64,000 bases of DNA, taken from positions 1 through 64,000 of the forward strand of contig QPMI01000236.1 of NCBI GenBank assembly GCA_004431415.1. The letters run 5' to 3'. Below the pieces are notes generated by a model. It saw nothing but the letters and a program-made list of their open reading frames with translations. It did not search any database and was not told the DNA's origin. The stretch comes from Cyanophora paradoxa (Eukaryota; Glaucocystophyceae; Cyanophorales; Cyanophoraceae). Below, in pieces: positions 32,001-45,849 of the stretch; the stretch's first letter is position 1, and every line of letters starts with the position of its first letter. The position numbers and the translations under genes are program-made.

Positions 32001-35000
32001 CGGGCCGCGTGCGTGCGCCCCGACTGACGCGCCGGCCGCCGCCGCCGCCGCCCCCGCAGGTGCTGGCGCAGGACGAGGGCTCGAAGTGCATCGCGACGCA
32101 CGAGGCGGACAAGCCCAAGGGCGTCATCCCCGCGCTCTCCTCGTGCATCGTGGCCCTCACGCTCACCCCGGAGCGCCTGGGGCCCATCTCCCTCCCCGTC
32201 TACTTCAAGGTGGCCGGCTCGGAGGGCCCGCCCCTCTCCACCACCCTCTCCTGCAACTGCGTCGGCCCGACCGTCACCCTCGACACCGCCAGCCTCGACT
32301 GGGGCTCCGTCGCCGTCCTCCAGCCCTGGGAGCGCACCCTCACGCTCCACAACCCCTCGCTCATCGCGGCCGAGTACAAGGCCTTCTTCAAGCGCGCCTC
32401 GGTCTTCTCGCTGGAGAAGCACCAGGGGCGCATCCCGCCGGGCGGCAGCGAGGCGCTGCGCATCACGGCGAACCTGGACGAGACGCAGAAGTTCGACGAG
32501 GAGCTCCGCGTCATGATCACCGACGCCGACGACAAGGTCGTGCGGCTGCACGCCAAGGGCACGGGGACGACCGTCTGGTGCGCCCACCCGATGGACACGA
32601 TCGACTTCGGCAACCTCTTCACCAACCGCGGGCGCGTCTCCTGTCTCATCTATCTTATCTTAGAAGCTGACGGCTGGGGCAGGACGGTGAAGGAGATCGT
32701 GCTGGAGAACCGCGGGCGGAGGACGCAGACGCTGGTCTGGTCCTACAAGGACCCCAAGAAGAACCGGAAGCGGCCGGCGGACGCGCCGCCCGAGGAGCCC
32801 GAGGTCTTCCAGTGGCAGCCGCAGCGCGTCAACGTCGAGCCCAAGACCGCCGTGGTGAGCGGGGCCGGGCCGGGCCGGGGCTTAGCGGGCGGGGGGCTCA
32901 CGCCGGGGCGCGCGCAGATCTTCGAGGTGCGGGCGGCGTGCGCGCGGAACGGGACGGCTTCGGAGCAGTTCGTGTGCACGACGACGGTCGGCAAGACGCA
33001 GAAAGTGGTCTTCGAGAGCACGCTGGTCGCCAACTTCGTCGACCCGCTCCTCGAGTGGTCGGCCCCGGGGCTCACCTTCACGTACGACTACGAGCCGGGC
33101 GTGCCCATCCGGCCCCAGACGATGCCCGTCACGCTCAAGAACGTCTCGCTGCTGCCGCTCGAGTTCCACCTGCGGACGCAGGTGCCCTTCTACGTCGAGG
33201 GCGGCGAGCACTCGCTGCAGCCGGGCGAGACGTGCACCGTCGCCGTGCAGTTCGACCCGGGCTTCCGTAACGACAAGCAGAGCGCGCGCATCACGAACAA
33301 GCTGAACGTCATCTACCGGGAGCACCCGCAGCGGGACAGCCTGCCGCTCGTCGGGGAGATCAACTTCCCGAACCTCACGTTCGAGTCCAACAAGATCGAC
33401 TTCGGGTGCGTCCTCAACGAGACGGCCAAGCGCGTCGTTGTCGAGTTCTCCAACAAGAGCAAGATCGAGGTGCTTATCATTATTGTTTTACCGTCTAGCT
33501 TTCTCTTCTTGTTCTGATTGCTTTGTGTTTGCAGGCCTCGTACCAGTGGTTCTTCATCGAGGACGAGGAGCCGGCGAAGCACGACGACACGCTCTCGGTC
33601 AACGCGGCGCCGCTGGGGCCGGCCGGCTCCGCCACCAACCCGCCCAGCGGCGCCGCCTCGGCGCGCACCAACGTCCCCGAGGGGACGCCGGCGCCGGTGC
33701 CGGCGGCGCCGTCCAACACGCGCGCGGCGCGGGCGGCGGCCGCCGCCGCCGCAGCGGCGGCGGCGCTCCCGCCCGTGCCGGTGAACCAAGTCTTCGACAT
33801 CCGGCCCATCCGGAGCGTGTTGAAGCCGGGCGAGTCGGAGCGGGTCGAGTTCGTCTTCTACGGCCACACGAACCGCAAGTTCAAGGGCTCCGCCGTCTGC
33901 GACGTCTCCGGCGGGCCCGAGTACGAGTTCCAGGTCCGCGAACGAACGCGCAAGAAAATGAGATTCATTCCCTTGGATCTAATCTAATCCAATCCAACCC
34001 ACCCGAACAGGTCTCGGCGGAGGCGAGCCAGGTGCAGTACAAGCTGGACACGCGGTCCATCGCGTTCGAGCCGCAGCAGTACGACAAGCAGGAGGAGCGC
34101 GAGATCGTGCTCTCCAACACGGGCCGCGTCGGCTTCGCGTACACGATCTCGACGGCGGCCGTGCAGCGCCCGGGGGCCCTCGAGATCTCCCCGATGTCGG
34201 GGCGCGTCAACGCCCACGAGAAGGCCAAGCTGGTCGTCAAGTTCATGCCCCGCGTCCCCGACCGCGCCGTCGAGAAGTTCCACATCCAGGTCCGCCTTTC
34301 GTTCGTTTCCACATATCTAATCCAGTGCCTTTCGTCTTAGCTCCCGCCTCCCACCTCAGGTCGCGCACTTCGACCCGGAGGAGATCACGGTGACGGGCGA
34401 GGGCCTCTTCCCATGCCTCCTCCTCACGCTCCCGCGGCTGGAGGACGAGCGCCACAAGGCGGCCGTCGAGGCGGTCCTCGCGAACCCGCCCCGCCTGCCC
34501 CCGCCCGGCACGCCCTACTACGGCCAGCCCCCGCCCCCCTCGCCCGGGCCCGGCGGCGCCCCGGCCCCGGCCGGCGCCGCCGCCGCGGAGGCGGCGCTGG
34601 AGAGCATTCCGGAGGGCAACGCCTTCGAGGCGACGACCGGCTCGCTGCCGCTGTCGGCGGGGCCGGCCTCCATGGGCGCCTCGGGCAAGGGGCCCCCGGG
34701 CGGGGGCAGCACGGGCCGCCGCGCCGGCGCCTCGACGCCGGGGAGCAACCGGAGCGGGCCGCGCTTCTCGGCGGCGCCGATCAAGCTGCCGAACCTGGGG
34801 CAGGGGCCCCTGGACGCCCTCGGGCTCGCCGAGGTCGACCGCCGGGTACGCGCGAAGTCTTAGCCCGGGGCCTCATCGGGAAGCGTTCCTCTGAGCGTTC
34901 CTCCGCGCAGATCCTGCTGCAGAACGTGACCGAGTTCCTGGCGGAGGAGCAGCGGCAGCCGCCGCGCTCGGCGGGGGCGCAGGGGGCGGCGGGGGGACAG

Positions 35001-38000
35001 GGGAGCGACAGCGCGCGGGCCGGCCGCGGCACGAAGATGCCGCGCGAGATGCGCCCCCTCGCCACGTACGTCTGCGACTTCGGGAACGTCGTCAAGGGCA
35101 CCACCCGCAAGAAGTCCTTCAAGGTGCCCCAGTACCCCCCTCCTCCACCCCCCTTGTACTCACTCTACCCCGTACCCCCCCCCAAAAAAGGCCTCGACGG
35201 TGAGCTGGCTGGCGTCGACCTTCGAGTTCGTGAAGGCGGCGCTGCTGGGGACGGGCCTGACGGTGACGCCGGATCGCGTGCCCCGCATCGGGGGCTTCCC
35301 CGAGTGCGAGGTCATGGACCTCGCGGTCATCTTCACGGCCACGAAGAAGGAGCTCGCCCTGGGGCCCTTCCAGGTCCATCTTTCCCCTACCCCTCCCTGC
35401 TCCGCCCCGCCCTTCTCAGCTAACCTTGCCTTCCTCCCCTCGCCAGGTGGACGTGCCGCTGGTGATGAAGGACGGCCCGGCGCACGTGCTCTCGGTGCGG
35501 GCGAACGTGACGGTGCCCGACGTCAAGCTCTCCGCCGATGTCCTCGACTTCGGCCGCATCGCCCTCGGCCAGTGCCGCGTCATGTACCTCCAGGCCCGCC
35601 TTCTTCTTCTTCTCGCTTCGTTTGAGCCTCTTCTGACTGACGGCTCTCCGCCTCGCCTCGCCCCGGCAGGTCCTGAACTACCGGGAGGTGCCCTGCGAGT
35701 GGGGCTTCAAGCGGAGCCAGGAGGCGGCCAAGGAGCTCGCGCCCTTCACCTTTAACCCGGAGGGCGGCATCCTCCAGCCCAACGAGCGCGTCAACGTCGA
35801 GGTCCGACCGCGGACTGCTGAAGGGATCAGCGATAGAGGCTTAGAAGCGTCGCGCAGGTGACGTACACGCCGCTGGAGGAGCGCAAGTCGGCTTTCAAGC
35901 TGCCCGTGCGGGTGAACCAGAACCCGCGCTCGCTGAGCCTCGCCGTGCGCGCCTCGGCGGCCTCGCTCGGCGTCAAGTTCGAGCCGTCCAGCGTCGACCT
36001 GGGCGCCATCATGCCCCGCACCAAGCCGGCCGAGCGCATTGTCAACCTCGTCAACACCTCCGAGGTCCCCGTCGAGGTCCGCTCAGATCTGATCCGATCT
36101 GATCTGATCTGATCTGATGCAACCCTCGGATCTGATCTGACCCGGGCCGGGCCCCGGGGTACAGGTGTACAGCTTGGACCTGGACATGCTCTACCTGGAG
36201 GAGGAGGACGCCCTGCGGTACGCGAAGGGGTACCAGAGGAACGTTCTCCTGCTGGAGCCGCGGCCCCCGGGGGCGCCCCTGCCCGAGGCGCTGGTGGCGG
36301 AGGCGAAGGCGCGCAAGGCGCGGGAGCTGAGCCCGCCGCTCGGGCCGGACGGGCAGCCGATTCCGGAGGAGGTCGAGGTCGAGCCGGACCGGGCCGTCCA
36401 CGTCGTCGTGGCGGGGCCCAGCGGCGTCGGCAAGTCGACGCTCGCCGCGCAGCTCGCCGCCCGCTACCGCGTCCCCGTCCTCACCCTCGACGGACTCCTC
36501 CAGGCCGCCATCGACGCCGGTACCCCCGCCGGCCTCGAGGCCTTCGCGGCCCTGTACCCCGACCTCGCCGCCCCTGCCGCCCCCGCCGAGGGCGCCTCCG
36601 ACCCCTCCTCCGCCCCCACCCCCGGCCCGGGCTCCGCCCCGCCCCCGGCCGCGAGCCCCGTCCCCGAGCAGCACACGCCGGCGCCGCCGCCGCCGCCGCC
36701 GGCCGCCAGCCCCGCCCCGCCCAGCGCCAGCTCGCCGATCCCCGGCGCCTCCGCGACGCCCTCGGCCGACCGCTCCGCGTCGCCCGAGGCCGGGGCGCCG
36801 GGGACCATCCCCGTGGAGCCTCCGGCGCGGCCGGCGGTCACGGTGGGCGTGACGGAGGCCAAGGGCGCGCTGGAGGCGGCGACGGTGACCAAGGTCGTGC
36901 AGGAGCGCATGGCGCAGCCCGACTGCGCGCTCGGCTTCGTCTTCGACGGGCTGGCCTCGAAGGTCCTGGCCTCCCCCGAGGCGGCCGCGGCGGCCGTCGT
37001 CGACGCCGTCCACACGCGCGTCTGGTTCTTCGCCGCCATGCAGCTCCCGGACCCGCTGGCGCTCGCCGCCCGCCGCCGCCCGCCGCCCCGCCCCCGCCGA
37101 GCGGCCCGAGGGCGAGGAGGCCGCCGCCGCCCCCCCGCCGCCCCCGCCCGAGCCGGCGCCGGAGGCCCCGCCGCCCAAGGAGGCCCCGGCGAAGGGCAAG
37201 GACGGCAAGGACAAGAAGAAGGGCAAGGCGGAGGCTGAGGAGATCCCGGAGGAGCCGCAGGACGTGAAGGAGGCGCGTGCGGACCTGGAGGCGTGGGCCG
37301 AGGCGCTGCGGGTCGCCCAGTGGGTCGTCCGCTCCCGGGAGGCGGCGAAGAAGGGCGTCGAGATGCCAAAGCTCGAGGAGCCCAAGGGCAAGGACGGCAA
37401 GGGCGGCAAGGACAAGCCGGGGGAGAAGGACGCGAAGAAGAAGAAGGACGCCGGCCCCCCGATCGAGGAGCTGGTCCCCATCGACGCGATCCTGCGGCTC
37501 GTGCCGGCGGAGAAGCCGGCGGACGCGCTCTTCCAGGAGCTGTGCGAGGGGCTCCCGCCGCCGGTGCCGCCGCCGGTGAACCCCTTCGAGGCGATGGAGA
37601 TCCCGCCCCCGCGCACCATGCAGATCGTGCACAAGCCCAACGTCCGCGGCAAGCGCGCTCCCATCGCCCACTTCTCCGTCCTCACCCCCGTCGCCGAGCC
37701 CCCACCGCCCCCGCCGCCCTCCGCGGGCGCCGGCGGCCCGGACGCCCCTCCGCTGCCGGCGGTGACGCCGGCCGCGGGCGACGCGCCGGCCGCGTCGCCC
37801 GCGCCGGCGGCTTCGGACAGCAAACCGGGGACGGCGGCCGGGCAGTCGCGGCCGCAGTCCAAGGGCTCCGAGTCCTCGCGCCCGGCGACCAGCAAGGACG
37901 CCAAGGCGAAGGAGCAGGAGGCGGCAGCAGCGGCGGCGGCGGCAGCGGCAGCAGCGGCCGCCGCCGCCGGGCCGCCGGAGACGAAGTACGAGCGGCCGGC

Positions 38001-41000
38001 GCGGTGGGTTCTGCAGCCGAAGCAGTCGCTGCCGCTAAAGCTTCAGTTCGCGGCCGAGGAGCCCGAGGTCGTGGGCGAGACGCTGGGCTTCGAGGTCCTC
38101 AACCAGGGGCCGGGCCACCCCCGCGAGATGCACCTCAAGTGCCGCGGCGTCTGCGCGTACCCCCAGATCTCGGGCGACCCGCGCAACGTCTTCCTCCGCA
38201 AGACGAAGGGCGGCGACGAGAGCAAGATCATCGTCAAGCAGTTCGTCTCGAGCCGGGACCGCTACGAGTTTGGCCCGCTGCTCGCCGGCAAGAACAAGGA
38301 GGGCTACCAGGCGGGCAAGCACCCGGAGAACCGGGAGAAGTTCCGCATCACGAACAACGGGCTCTTCGACTGCAAGGTCTCGTTCTTCCTGGAGAAGCAC
38401 CCGACGGGGCCGTTCTACCTGGACCCCCCCACCATGGAGCTCAAGGTGGACGAGACGAAGGAGCTGACCGTGTGGGCCTTCCCGGAGGCTGTCGGGCCCT
38501 TCGAGGAGACCCTCGTCTGCTGCGTCAAGGACAACCCGCAGCCGGTCGCCTTCAACCTCCACTGCCTGGGCGCCAAGCCCGAGGTCAAGCTCGACAAGTC
38601 CGAGCTGCAGTTCGACCGCCTGCTCATCCCGCGGGAGGACACGATGACCTTCACGGTGACGAACGTCGCGCCGCTCGCGTGCAACTGGCGCCTCGTCGGC
38701 GCCGACACGGCCGGCGCCGAGTGGCGCATCGCCCCGACGAGCGGCACGCTGGAGCCGAAGGGCGCCGTCACCGTGACCGTCCAGTTCCACGCCAAGGACC
38801 CGGCCGTGCTCAAGAAGGACCTGACGGTCGAGATCACGGACGCCGGCGGGCTCCTCGGCGTGGCGCAGACGCTCCCCGTCGTGCTGCAGGCCGAGGCCTT
38901 CAGCGTGAACCTCGAGACGGACACGACGGCGCTCGACTTCGGCGTGATGCGCGTCCTGCAGGAGGACAAGCGCCAGATCAAGCTGCTGAACAAGGGCAAG
39001 TACGACATCGGCTTCAAGATCCTCGTCAAGAAGAAGGCGCTGCGCGACATGTTCACCATCACGCCCTCCGAGGGCGTCCTCAAGCCTACGGAGGCGCCCC
39101 CGCCCCCGCCGGGCTCCAAGGCGCCGCCGGCCAAGGCCCCCGCCGTGGCGCCCACGGTCGTCGAGTTCGCGCTCAAGGCCCACGGGGAGGTCACCCTCAA
39201 GGACAGCCTCGACATCAAGATCCAGGCGAGCCGCCCCGTCCATCTCTCCATCTATGTCCAGATGGCTTCCTTCGCCTCGGCTCTCTTCCTGACGCGCGTC
39301 CGTCCCGCCCCGCGCGCAGGTGATCGAGGCGTCGTCGAGCGAGGTGCTGCCGTCGGTGGTCCCGATCAAGATCAACGCGCGCGTGCTCTACGCCAAGTAC
39401 GCCATCACGCCGCTCCGCGGCCTCAGCTTCGGGCCCCTCCTCGTCGGCACCCGCAAGACCCGCACCTTCGACATCGTCAACCAGGTCCGGCCCCCTTCTT
39501 CTTATCTATCTGGTTCCTAGACTGACTTTGTGCGCCGCGCAGGGCGAGTTCGACTTCAACTACACGATCGCGAAGATGCCGGCGGAGCTGCGGCCGCCCT
39601 CCTCGCAGCAGCCGGCCGCGCCAGCCTCGGCCAGCGGCGCCCCGCGGCCCGCCGCGCCCGCCGCCGCAGCCGCAGCCGCGCCGGCAAGCCGGCGGCGCCG
39701 GCGGCGGCGGCCGGGAAGAAGGGCGCGCCGGCGGCGGACGCGCTGACGGTCGGGAGCTTCGTGGTGACGCCGAGCCTGGGGAACGTGCCGGCGGGGGCGA
39801 CTCAGACGATCTCGGTGGAGTTCCTGGCGGACGCGGGGGCCGCCTCGGCGGAGGTCCTCGCCATCGACATCGCGGACCGGGAGCCGACGGAGCTGCGCGA
39901 GGGCGTGCCCTACGAGCTGATGGGGGAGACCTGCGTCCCCGGCATCAACACCTGGGACCTCGAGTCCATCTTCGAGGAGCAGCAGGTGCGCGCGAGGCCG
40001 CGCCGCGTTTCTGTCTCTCTGCGGGAAGCTGAGAGATGGCCGTCCGCCGCGCAGGTGGTGAAGCGCCTGGCGGACGTGCCGTTCACGGTCTCGGGCGCCG
40101 GCTCGGCCGGCAAGCACGTCTACGCCGAGGAGGAGCGCGTCTTCTCGTTCGGGGCGATCGTGGCGGGGCAGAGCCGCCAGGAGCGCTTTAAGCTCGTCAA
40201 CCCGATGAAGATCCCGTGCGACGTCAACGTGACGATCAAGCCGCGCGCGGCGGCCAAGGGCGTCACGGCCGGCGCCGAGGCGGCGTTCGACGTGGAGCCG
40301 AAGAAGCTCCACATCCCGACGCACGAGCACCGCTACGTGACCGTCACCTTCGCCCCCGCCGAGCTCAAGTCGTACGTCGCCGTCTTCGAGGCCTCGGTGG
40401 AGCAGGGGACGGACCCGAAGACCAAGGCCCTCACGTTCGAGGTCCGCGGCGACGGCACGATCCCGAGCGTCCTCGTCGAGCAGCCGCACGCGCGGGCGCC
40501 CACGGGCCAGCTCCTCCTCCAGTTCGCCCGCCTGCTGCTCGGCAAGGCGCAGACGGCGCCCGTCGTGCTCCGCAACGACGGGATCCTCCCCGCGACGGTC
40601 CGCGTCTCGATGCAGGCGTCGAAGTGCTTCAGCTGCGCGGGGACGGGCAGCTTCGTGCTGGAGAGCAAGAAGGCGCACACGCTCGACGTGCGCTTCTCGC
40701 CCATGGAGGCCGGCAAGTTCTCCCACGAGCTCCGCGTCTCCGTCGCCGACAACAAGTTCGAGGACAACGTCATCCTCCTCCAGGTCCGTTCGCTGGCCGG
40801 GCTCGCTTGCTGCTGGGCTGGTCGCTGTCGCCTGCTTCTTCTTCTTCCTCTGAGGCTTCGCTCCGCAGGGCGAGGGGTACCAGGACGACGTGACCTTCGA
40901 CGACCTGCCGGAGGAGTCGGCGGACACGCTCAAGTTCGAGGACACGACGGTGGGCAACCCGCGGCGGGAGACGTTCACGCTCAAGAACCACTCGGGCGAG

Positions 41001-44000
41001 CACAAGCGCTTCGAGTGGAAGGGCCACCCGGACTTCACGGTCAGCCCGGCGGTGGGGCACCTGCACGCGCGCTCGCAGAAGGACGTCACGATCACGTTCA
41101 ACGCGCCCGAGCCGCGCAAGCACAAGGACCTGCAGGTCTTCGTCAAGCTCGTGACGATCAAGTACCCCGACGAGCCGGTGGACTGGGACGACCGCCACAA
41201 GGTCGTCAAGTGGATGTCCGAGGCCGAGGCCGCGGCGGCCGCCGCCGCGCAGGCGCAGGCCGCGGCGGCGGCCGCGGGCGGCGCCAAGGGCGGCAAGGGC
41301 GGCCCGGCGAAGCCCGCGGCGGCGGCGGCGGCGGCCGCGACCTCGCGGACCGCGTCGCCGGCGCCGGGGCACCAGGACGCGACTGGCAGCCTGCAGGCCT
41401 CGTCGGGCGCGGTGGGCCCGAACGGCATGCGGCGCGTTGTGGAGACGGAGAAGGAGCCGGCGTGCGAGCAGGCGGCGCCGAACACGGCCAAGGAGCTCAA
41501 GCTGCTGGTCAACGCGACGTCGGACTTCGCCAAGTTCGAGTGCGCGACGGAGAAGGTCGCCTTCAAGCAGACGATGATGTACCAGAGCCGCACCTTCTCG
41601 TTCCCGTTCAAGAGCACGTCGACGGCGCGCTTCGACTACCGCTGGTACTTCTGCGACGAGGAGGGCGCCGAGATCGTCGCCGGCCTGCCCTTCTCCGTCG
41701 AGCCCCCGTCGGGCCTCCTCGGCCCCGGCGAGACCTCCCTCATCCAGGTCAGTCCGTCCGTCTGCGCCCGCGCGCCGCAGAGGAGGGCGCCGCTCACGTG
41801 CTGACGCGCGGGCCGCTCTCTCTCTCTCCCTCAGGTCAAGTTCGCTCCAGAAGACGCCGACGTGTACGAGTGCCGGCTGGCGTGCTCGATCCCCGGCGTG
41901 CAGCCGGGCGCCAAGCTCCCCTCCCTCCACGTCTCGGGCCGCAGCGCCCGGCCCCTCTGCCACTTCGACCTCCCCGAGTCGGACTACGTCGCCGGCGGCC
42001 GCCGCAACCCGGAGCTGCGGGGGCCGGCGGGGCGCCTCGGCCCCCTCGACCCCGCGACGCGCGTCGTCGAGTTCGAGTCGCTGGGCGTCAAGGTCGGCCC
42101 TGTCTCGCCTGTCTCGCCTTCGCCCTCCCGCCCACGCCCCCGCCCCCGCCCGCAGGTCCGGAACACGAAGCGGTTCTCGATGCTGAACCCGACGAACGTG
42201 AGCTACGAGTTCCAGTGGGTGCCCGAGGAGGACGACCCGGCGGCCTCGGCCGGCGTCTTCAAGGCGACCGTGCGGCACGGGATCATCGGGGCCGGCAAGA
42301 ACGCCGAGATGGCCTTCGAGTACACGCCGGACAAGGCGGCCCTCGCCGAGTCCTTCTGGCGCTTCAAGATCCCCGAGCACGGCGTCGACGTGCCCTTCCT
42401 GTTCGTCGGGCACGTCGCCGAGCCGGACGTGAGCCTGGACCGGCCCCACATCAACTTCAACTACGTGCTCCTCGGCGGCGCCGCCTCGGAGACCGTCTAC
42501 CTCATCAACCGCGAGCACATCCCCTTCGCCTTCTACTTCGACATCAAGGTGCGTCTGATATATTAAGTTGGAGATTACACAAAGATTCCCTGGCCCGGCT
42601 GACTCGAGCGGCAGGAGAAGAACGCGGTGCTGGAAGTGAACCCGCCGGCGGGGACGGTCCCTCCGGACGGCCAGCAGGCGGTCACGATCCGCTTCCGCCC
42701 GAACGCGGAGAAGCAGTTCAACTTCAACCTCTCCTGCGTGATCCGGAAGAAGCCGTCGCGGCTGGCGCTCAACGTCAAGGGGGAGGGGTACCAGATCCAC
42801 GAGGCGCTGCAGCTCGACGACGGCTCGGGCAAGCCGCTGGAGCTCGCATCCGGCTCGGTCAACTACGTCGACTTCGGGCAGGTGCAGGTCAACGAGCGCC
42901 GCACGCGCGACGTCGTGCTCGCGAACACGGGCAAGTTCAAGTTCGACTTCTCGTGGACGCTCCCTCCCCAGGCCCTCGTCTCGATCACGCCGCCCGTGGG
43001 CACCGTCAACCGCGGCGAGCGCGTCGCCTGCCAGATCGCCTTCTGCCCGACGGGCGAAGCGTCGGTGGAGAACCTGCGCGCCGTCTGCCAGGTCGCGCAC
43101 GGCCGCTCGTACCCGCTCGTCATCTCGGGCAAGGGCGCCAAGCCGGCCCTCAACTTCTCGTTCTACGCGCACGACTTCGGGCCGCAGTTCCTCCACAACC
43201 AGGGGACCGCGCCCGCCAAGGTGCGAACGAAGGGGCGCCCCTCGCCCCCCGCGCGTCCCGCCTCCTGACGGCCCTCGGGGCCGCAGGCGACGCTGCGGAT
43301 CACGAACGAGGACTCGCACGACATCATGCTGGAGCCGCTCTTCGAGAGCAGGCCGCACCTCGAGGTCGACGCGACGCCCACCGTCCTCGCCCCCCGCGAC
43401 TCCATCCAGGTACCCCCCGACCCGCCCTTGTTCTCCTGCCCTCGCAGTTTCGTTCTCTGAACCGCCCCGCCCCGGCGCAGGTCCCGATCACGTTCATGCC
43501 GCGGGAGCTGGTGGCGTACAAGGAGACGCTGCCCTTCCAGGTCAACGGCTCGATGAAGGTCAACGTGGTCGTCTCGGGCGAGGGCGCCGTCCCCAAGCTC
43601 GAGCTCGTCAGCGCCCAGCAGGGCGCCGTCGCCTTCGGCTCCCTCCGCGTCAACCAGAGCGCCTACCGCGCCGTCAAGGTCGCCAACCGCTCCAAGTGCG
43701 CCGCGACCTTCTCCCTGGAGCAGGCGGCCCGGCGGCTGGCACAGCTCGGCGTGAGCCTCAAGCCGGCGACGCCCATCACGCTGCGGCCCAAGGACGTCGC
43801 GACGGTCGAGCTCTCGTTCAGCCCGACGGCGCGCATCCCCGCGTTCAACGTGGAGGTTGCGGCGGAGCTCGCCGGCGTGCAGCGCCCGCTCTTTGTCGTG
43901 ACGGGCGCGTGCCACGGCATCGAGCTCAAGCTGGAGAACAGCGTCGTGCCCTTCGGCGCCTGCGTCCTCAAGTCGCGCGTCCTGCGGCGCGTGCACCTCG

Positions 44001-45849
44001 AGAACACGGGCGACATCGGGACCAAGTTCCGGTGGAACGCCGGCCGCTTCGCGCCGGACTTCACGGTCTTCCCCGTGGAGGGCCACCTGGCGCCCAACGA
44101 GGACGTCAACATCGAGGTGCGGCGGCCCCCGCCCCCGCCCCGCCCGCCCGCTGCTCCGTCTTTGAGCGCCGCCTCTGACCTCCCCGGCCCCGCTCCGCTC
44201 TCAGATCACGTTCCAGCCGACGCGGCTTTCGAAGGACGTGCGGTACGAGAAGCTGGAGCTGTACGTGGAGGGCGGGGAGACGCAGTTCCTGACGCTCACG
44301 GGCATGTGCCTCGCGGCCACGCCCGAGGCGGCCGCCCTCGACTTCAAGGTCCCCGTCCGCGAGAAGCAGGTCAAGTCCATCGCGATCGCCAACAAGGTCC
44401 GCGTCTGACGCTCTTTCGCCGGTTTCGATCGCCTCTGACGCTCTCTCTTTCTTTGGCCAGACGGCGAGCGCGTGGGCGCTGCGGCCCGTCATCGACAACG
44501 AGACGTGGTCCGGGCCCGAGACGCTCGACGTCGCGGCGGGGGCCTCGGCGCAGTACGAGGTCACGTACCGCCCGCTCTCCATGACGGGCGCCGACGCGGA
44601 GAGCAAGCACAAGGGTAGCCTCTTCTTCCCGCTCCCCGACGGCAGCGCCATCCTCTACAACCTCGTCGGCTCGGCCGACCCGCCGGCCTCGGCCGGCGAC
44701 GTCGCGGCCGAGATCCCGTGCAAGAAGAGCGGGCAGGTCGAGCTCAAGGTCTCCAACTGGCTCAAGCGCTCGCAGCGCTTCCGGGTGACGATCGCGCCGG
44801 ACAAGCCCGACCCGCTGACGAGCCTGCGGGGCCCCGACTACATTGACGTACCCGGGCTCTCGGAGCGTGTCTACCGCCTGCACTTCTTCGCGTACAAGGA
44901 GGGGCCCTGCACCGCCACCGTCACCTTCACGGACGAGAAGACGAACGAGTACCTCTTCTACAAGCTCTCGATCAAGGCCACGGCGCCCGAGGTCATGCAG
45001 GCGATCCGCCTGGAGACGCCCGTCCGCTCGGCGCTGCGGCACACGATTAGCGTGGAGAACCCGCTCGAGGCGGCGGCCTCGTTCGCCGCCAAGTGCGACG
45101 CGGCGGACGTGTCGTTCCCGGCGAGCCTCTCCGTGCCGCCCAAGTCGCAGGGCAAGCTGGAGCTCCAGTTCCTGCCGCTGACGCTGCGGGACGGGGCGAC
45201 CGTGCGCCTCACCCTCGCCTCGCCCGAGCTCGGGACGTACCTCTACGACCTCATTCTCAAGTCGACCAAGCCCTCCACGGAGAAGTCCATGCGCTTCACG
45301 GCGGCGCTCGGCACGCCCCAGACGCAGACCTTCCGCTTCACGTCCTACTCGCGGGCGCCGAAGACGGAGTACAAGTGCGAGTCGACGTGCCCTGACTTCG
45401 TCTTCGAGAGCGCCGTCGTCAACGCGCCGCCGGCGCCGGGGCCCGAGGGCGTCGAGTGCTCAGTGGAGGTGACGTACGAGCCCTCGGAGATCGGCGAGTC
45501 CAAGGGCACGCTCCTCATCCGGAGCGCGGCCGGCGGGGACTACGAGGTGCCCCTGCACGGCATCTGCGCGCCGCCGAAGCCGCAGGGGCCGTTCAGCGTC
45601 AAGGCCGGCGGCTCGGCCTCCATCCCCTTCAAGAACGTCTTCGCGAAGCAGCAGGACTTCTCGTACGCGGTCGACAACCCGGCCTTCTCCGTCAAGTCCG
45701 GCGAGAGCGTACCCCCCCGCAAGGCGACCGCCATCTCCGTCTCCTACAAGCCCCCCGCCGGCACCCCCGCCGGCACCGAGACCAAGGCCAAGCTCGTGGT
45801 CTCCTGCCCCAACTCCCCCCCCTGGATCTTCTACCTCCGCGGCGCGTAG
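29060..45849 (+). CDS. HYDIN: HYDIN, ciliary central-pair protein (full length)
   Basis: One gene of about 32 exons and about 4,800 codons, close to the size of animal HYDIN (about 5,100 residues). HYDIN is a structural protein of the central-pair apparatus of motile cilia. The N-terminus (SMLRKEFEACKKGTLPFPVK, then QPFPPQVVFQGYEP) is characteristic. Most of the protein is a chain of MSP/ASPM-SPD-2-Hydin (ASH) immunoglobulin-like domains, each with an FG-type strand such as ELDFGTV or IDFGCVLNET. A P-loop GPSGVGKST (36,414-36,440) and a second segment (VVQERMAQPDC, GFVFDGL, near 36,900) form the adenylate-kinase-like insert known in HYDIN. Low-complexity Ala/Pro/Lys linkers flank it. The gene ends ...WIFYLRGA, stop at 45,849. 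Two frame jumps inside GC runs (about 37,060-37,110 and 39,690-39,720) are probably indels. Confidence 0.93.
29171..44460 (+). other. Intron set of HYDIN
   Basis: Introns placed by conserved reading across junctions: 29,171-29,287 (tentative), 29,534-29,615, 29,833-29,911, 30,655-30,722, 30,864-30,934, 31,010-31,105, 31,208-31,284, 31,440-31,499, 31,900-32,059, 32,632-32,682, 32,855-32,917, 33,470-33,534, 33,934-34,010, 34,290-34,359, 34,846-34,910, 35,124-35,190, 35,374-35,446, 35,594-35,669, 35,802-35,857, 36,077-36,164, 39,226-39,319, 39,485-39,542, 39,986-40,054, 40,784-40,868, 41,748-41,834, 42,093-42,155, 42,549-42,614, 43,221-43,286, 43,410-43,480, 44,117-44,204, 44,396-44,460. Those at 32,632, 35,594 and 39,226 are GC-AG. 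Most carry CTGAC/CTGAN 15-45 bases before the acceptor. The intron at 31,900 holds a GGGC array and the one at 36,077 a GATCT array. Confidence 0.8.

Noticed and set aside
40770-43358. Antisense ORF of 862 codons
   Set aside because: Shadow of HYDIN exons on the opposite strand, typical of very GC-rich coding DNA; low-complexity Arg/Leu/Val/Asp composition.
39530-44584. Single open frame of 1,684 codons
   Set aside because: It reads the HYDIN frame only in parts and otherwise crosses introns and wrong frames; open by GC bias.
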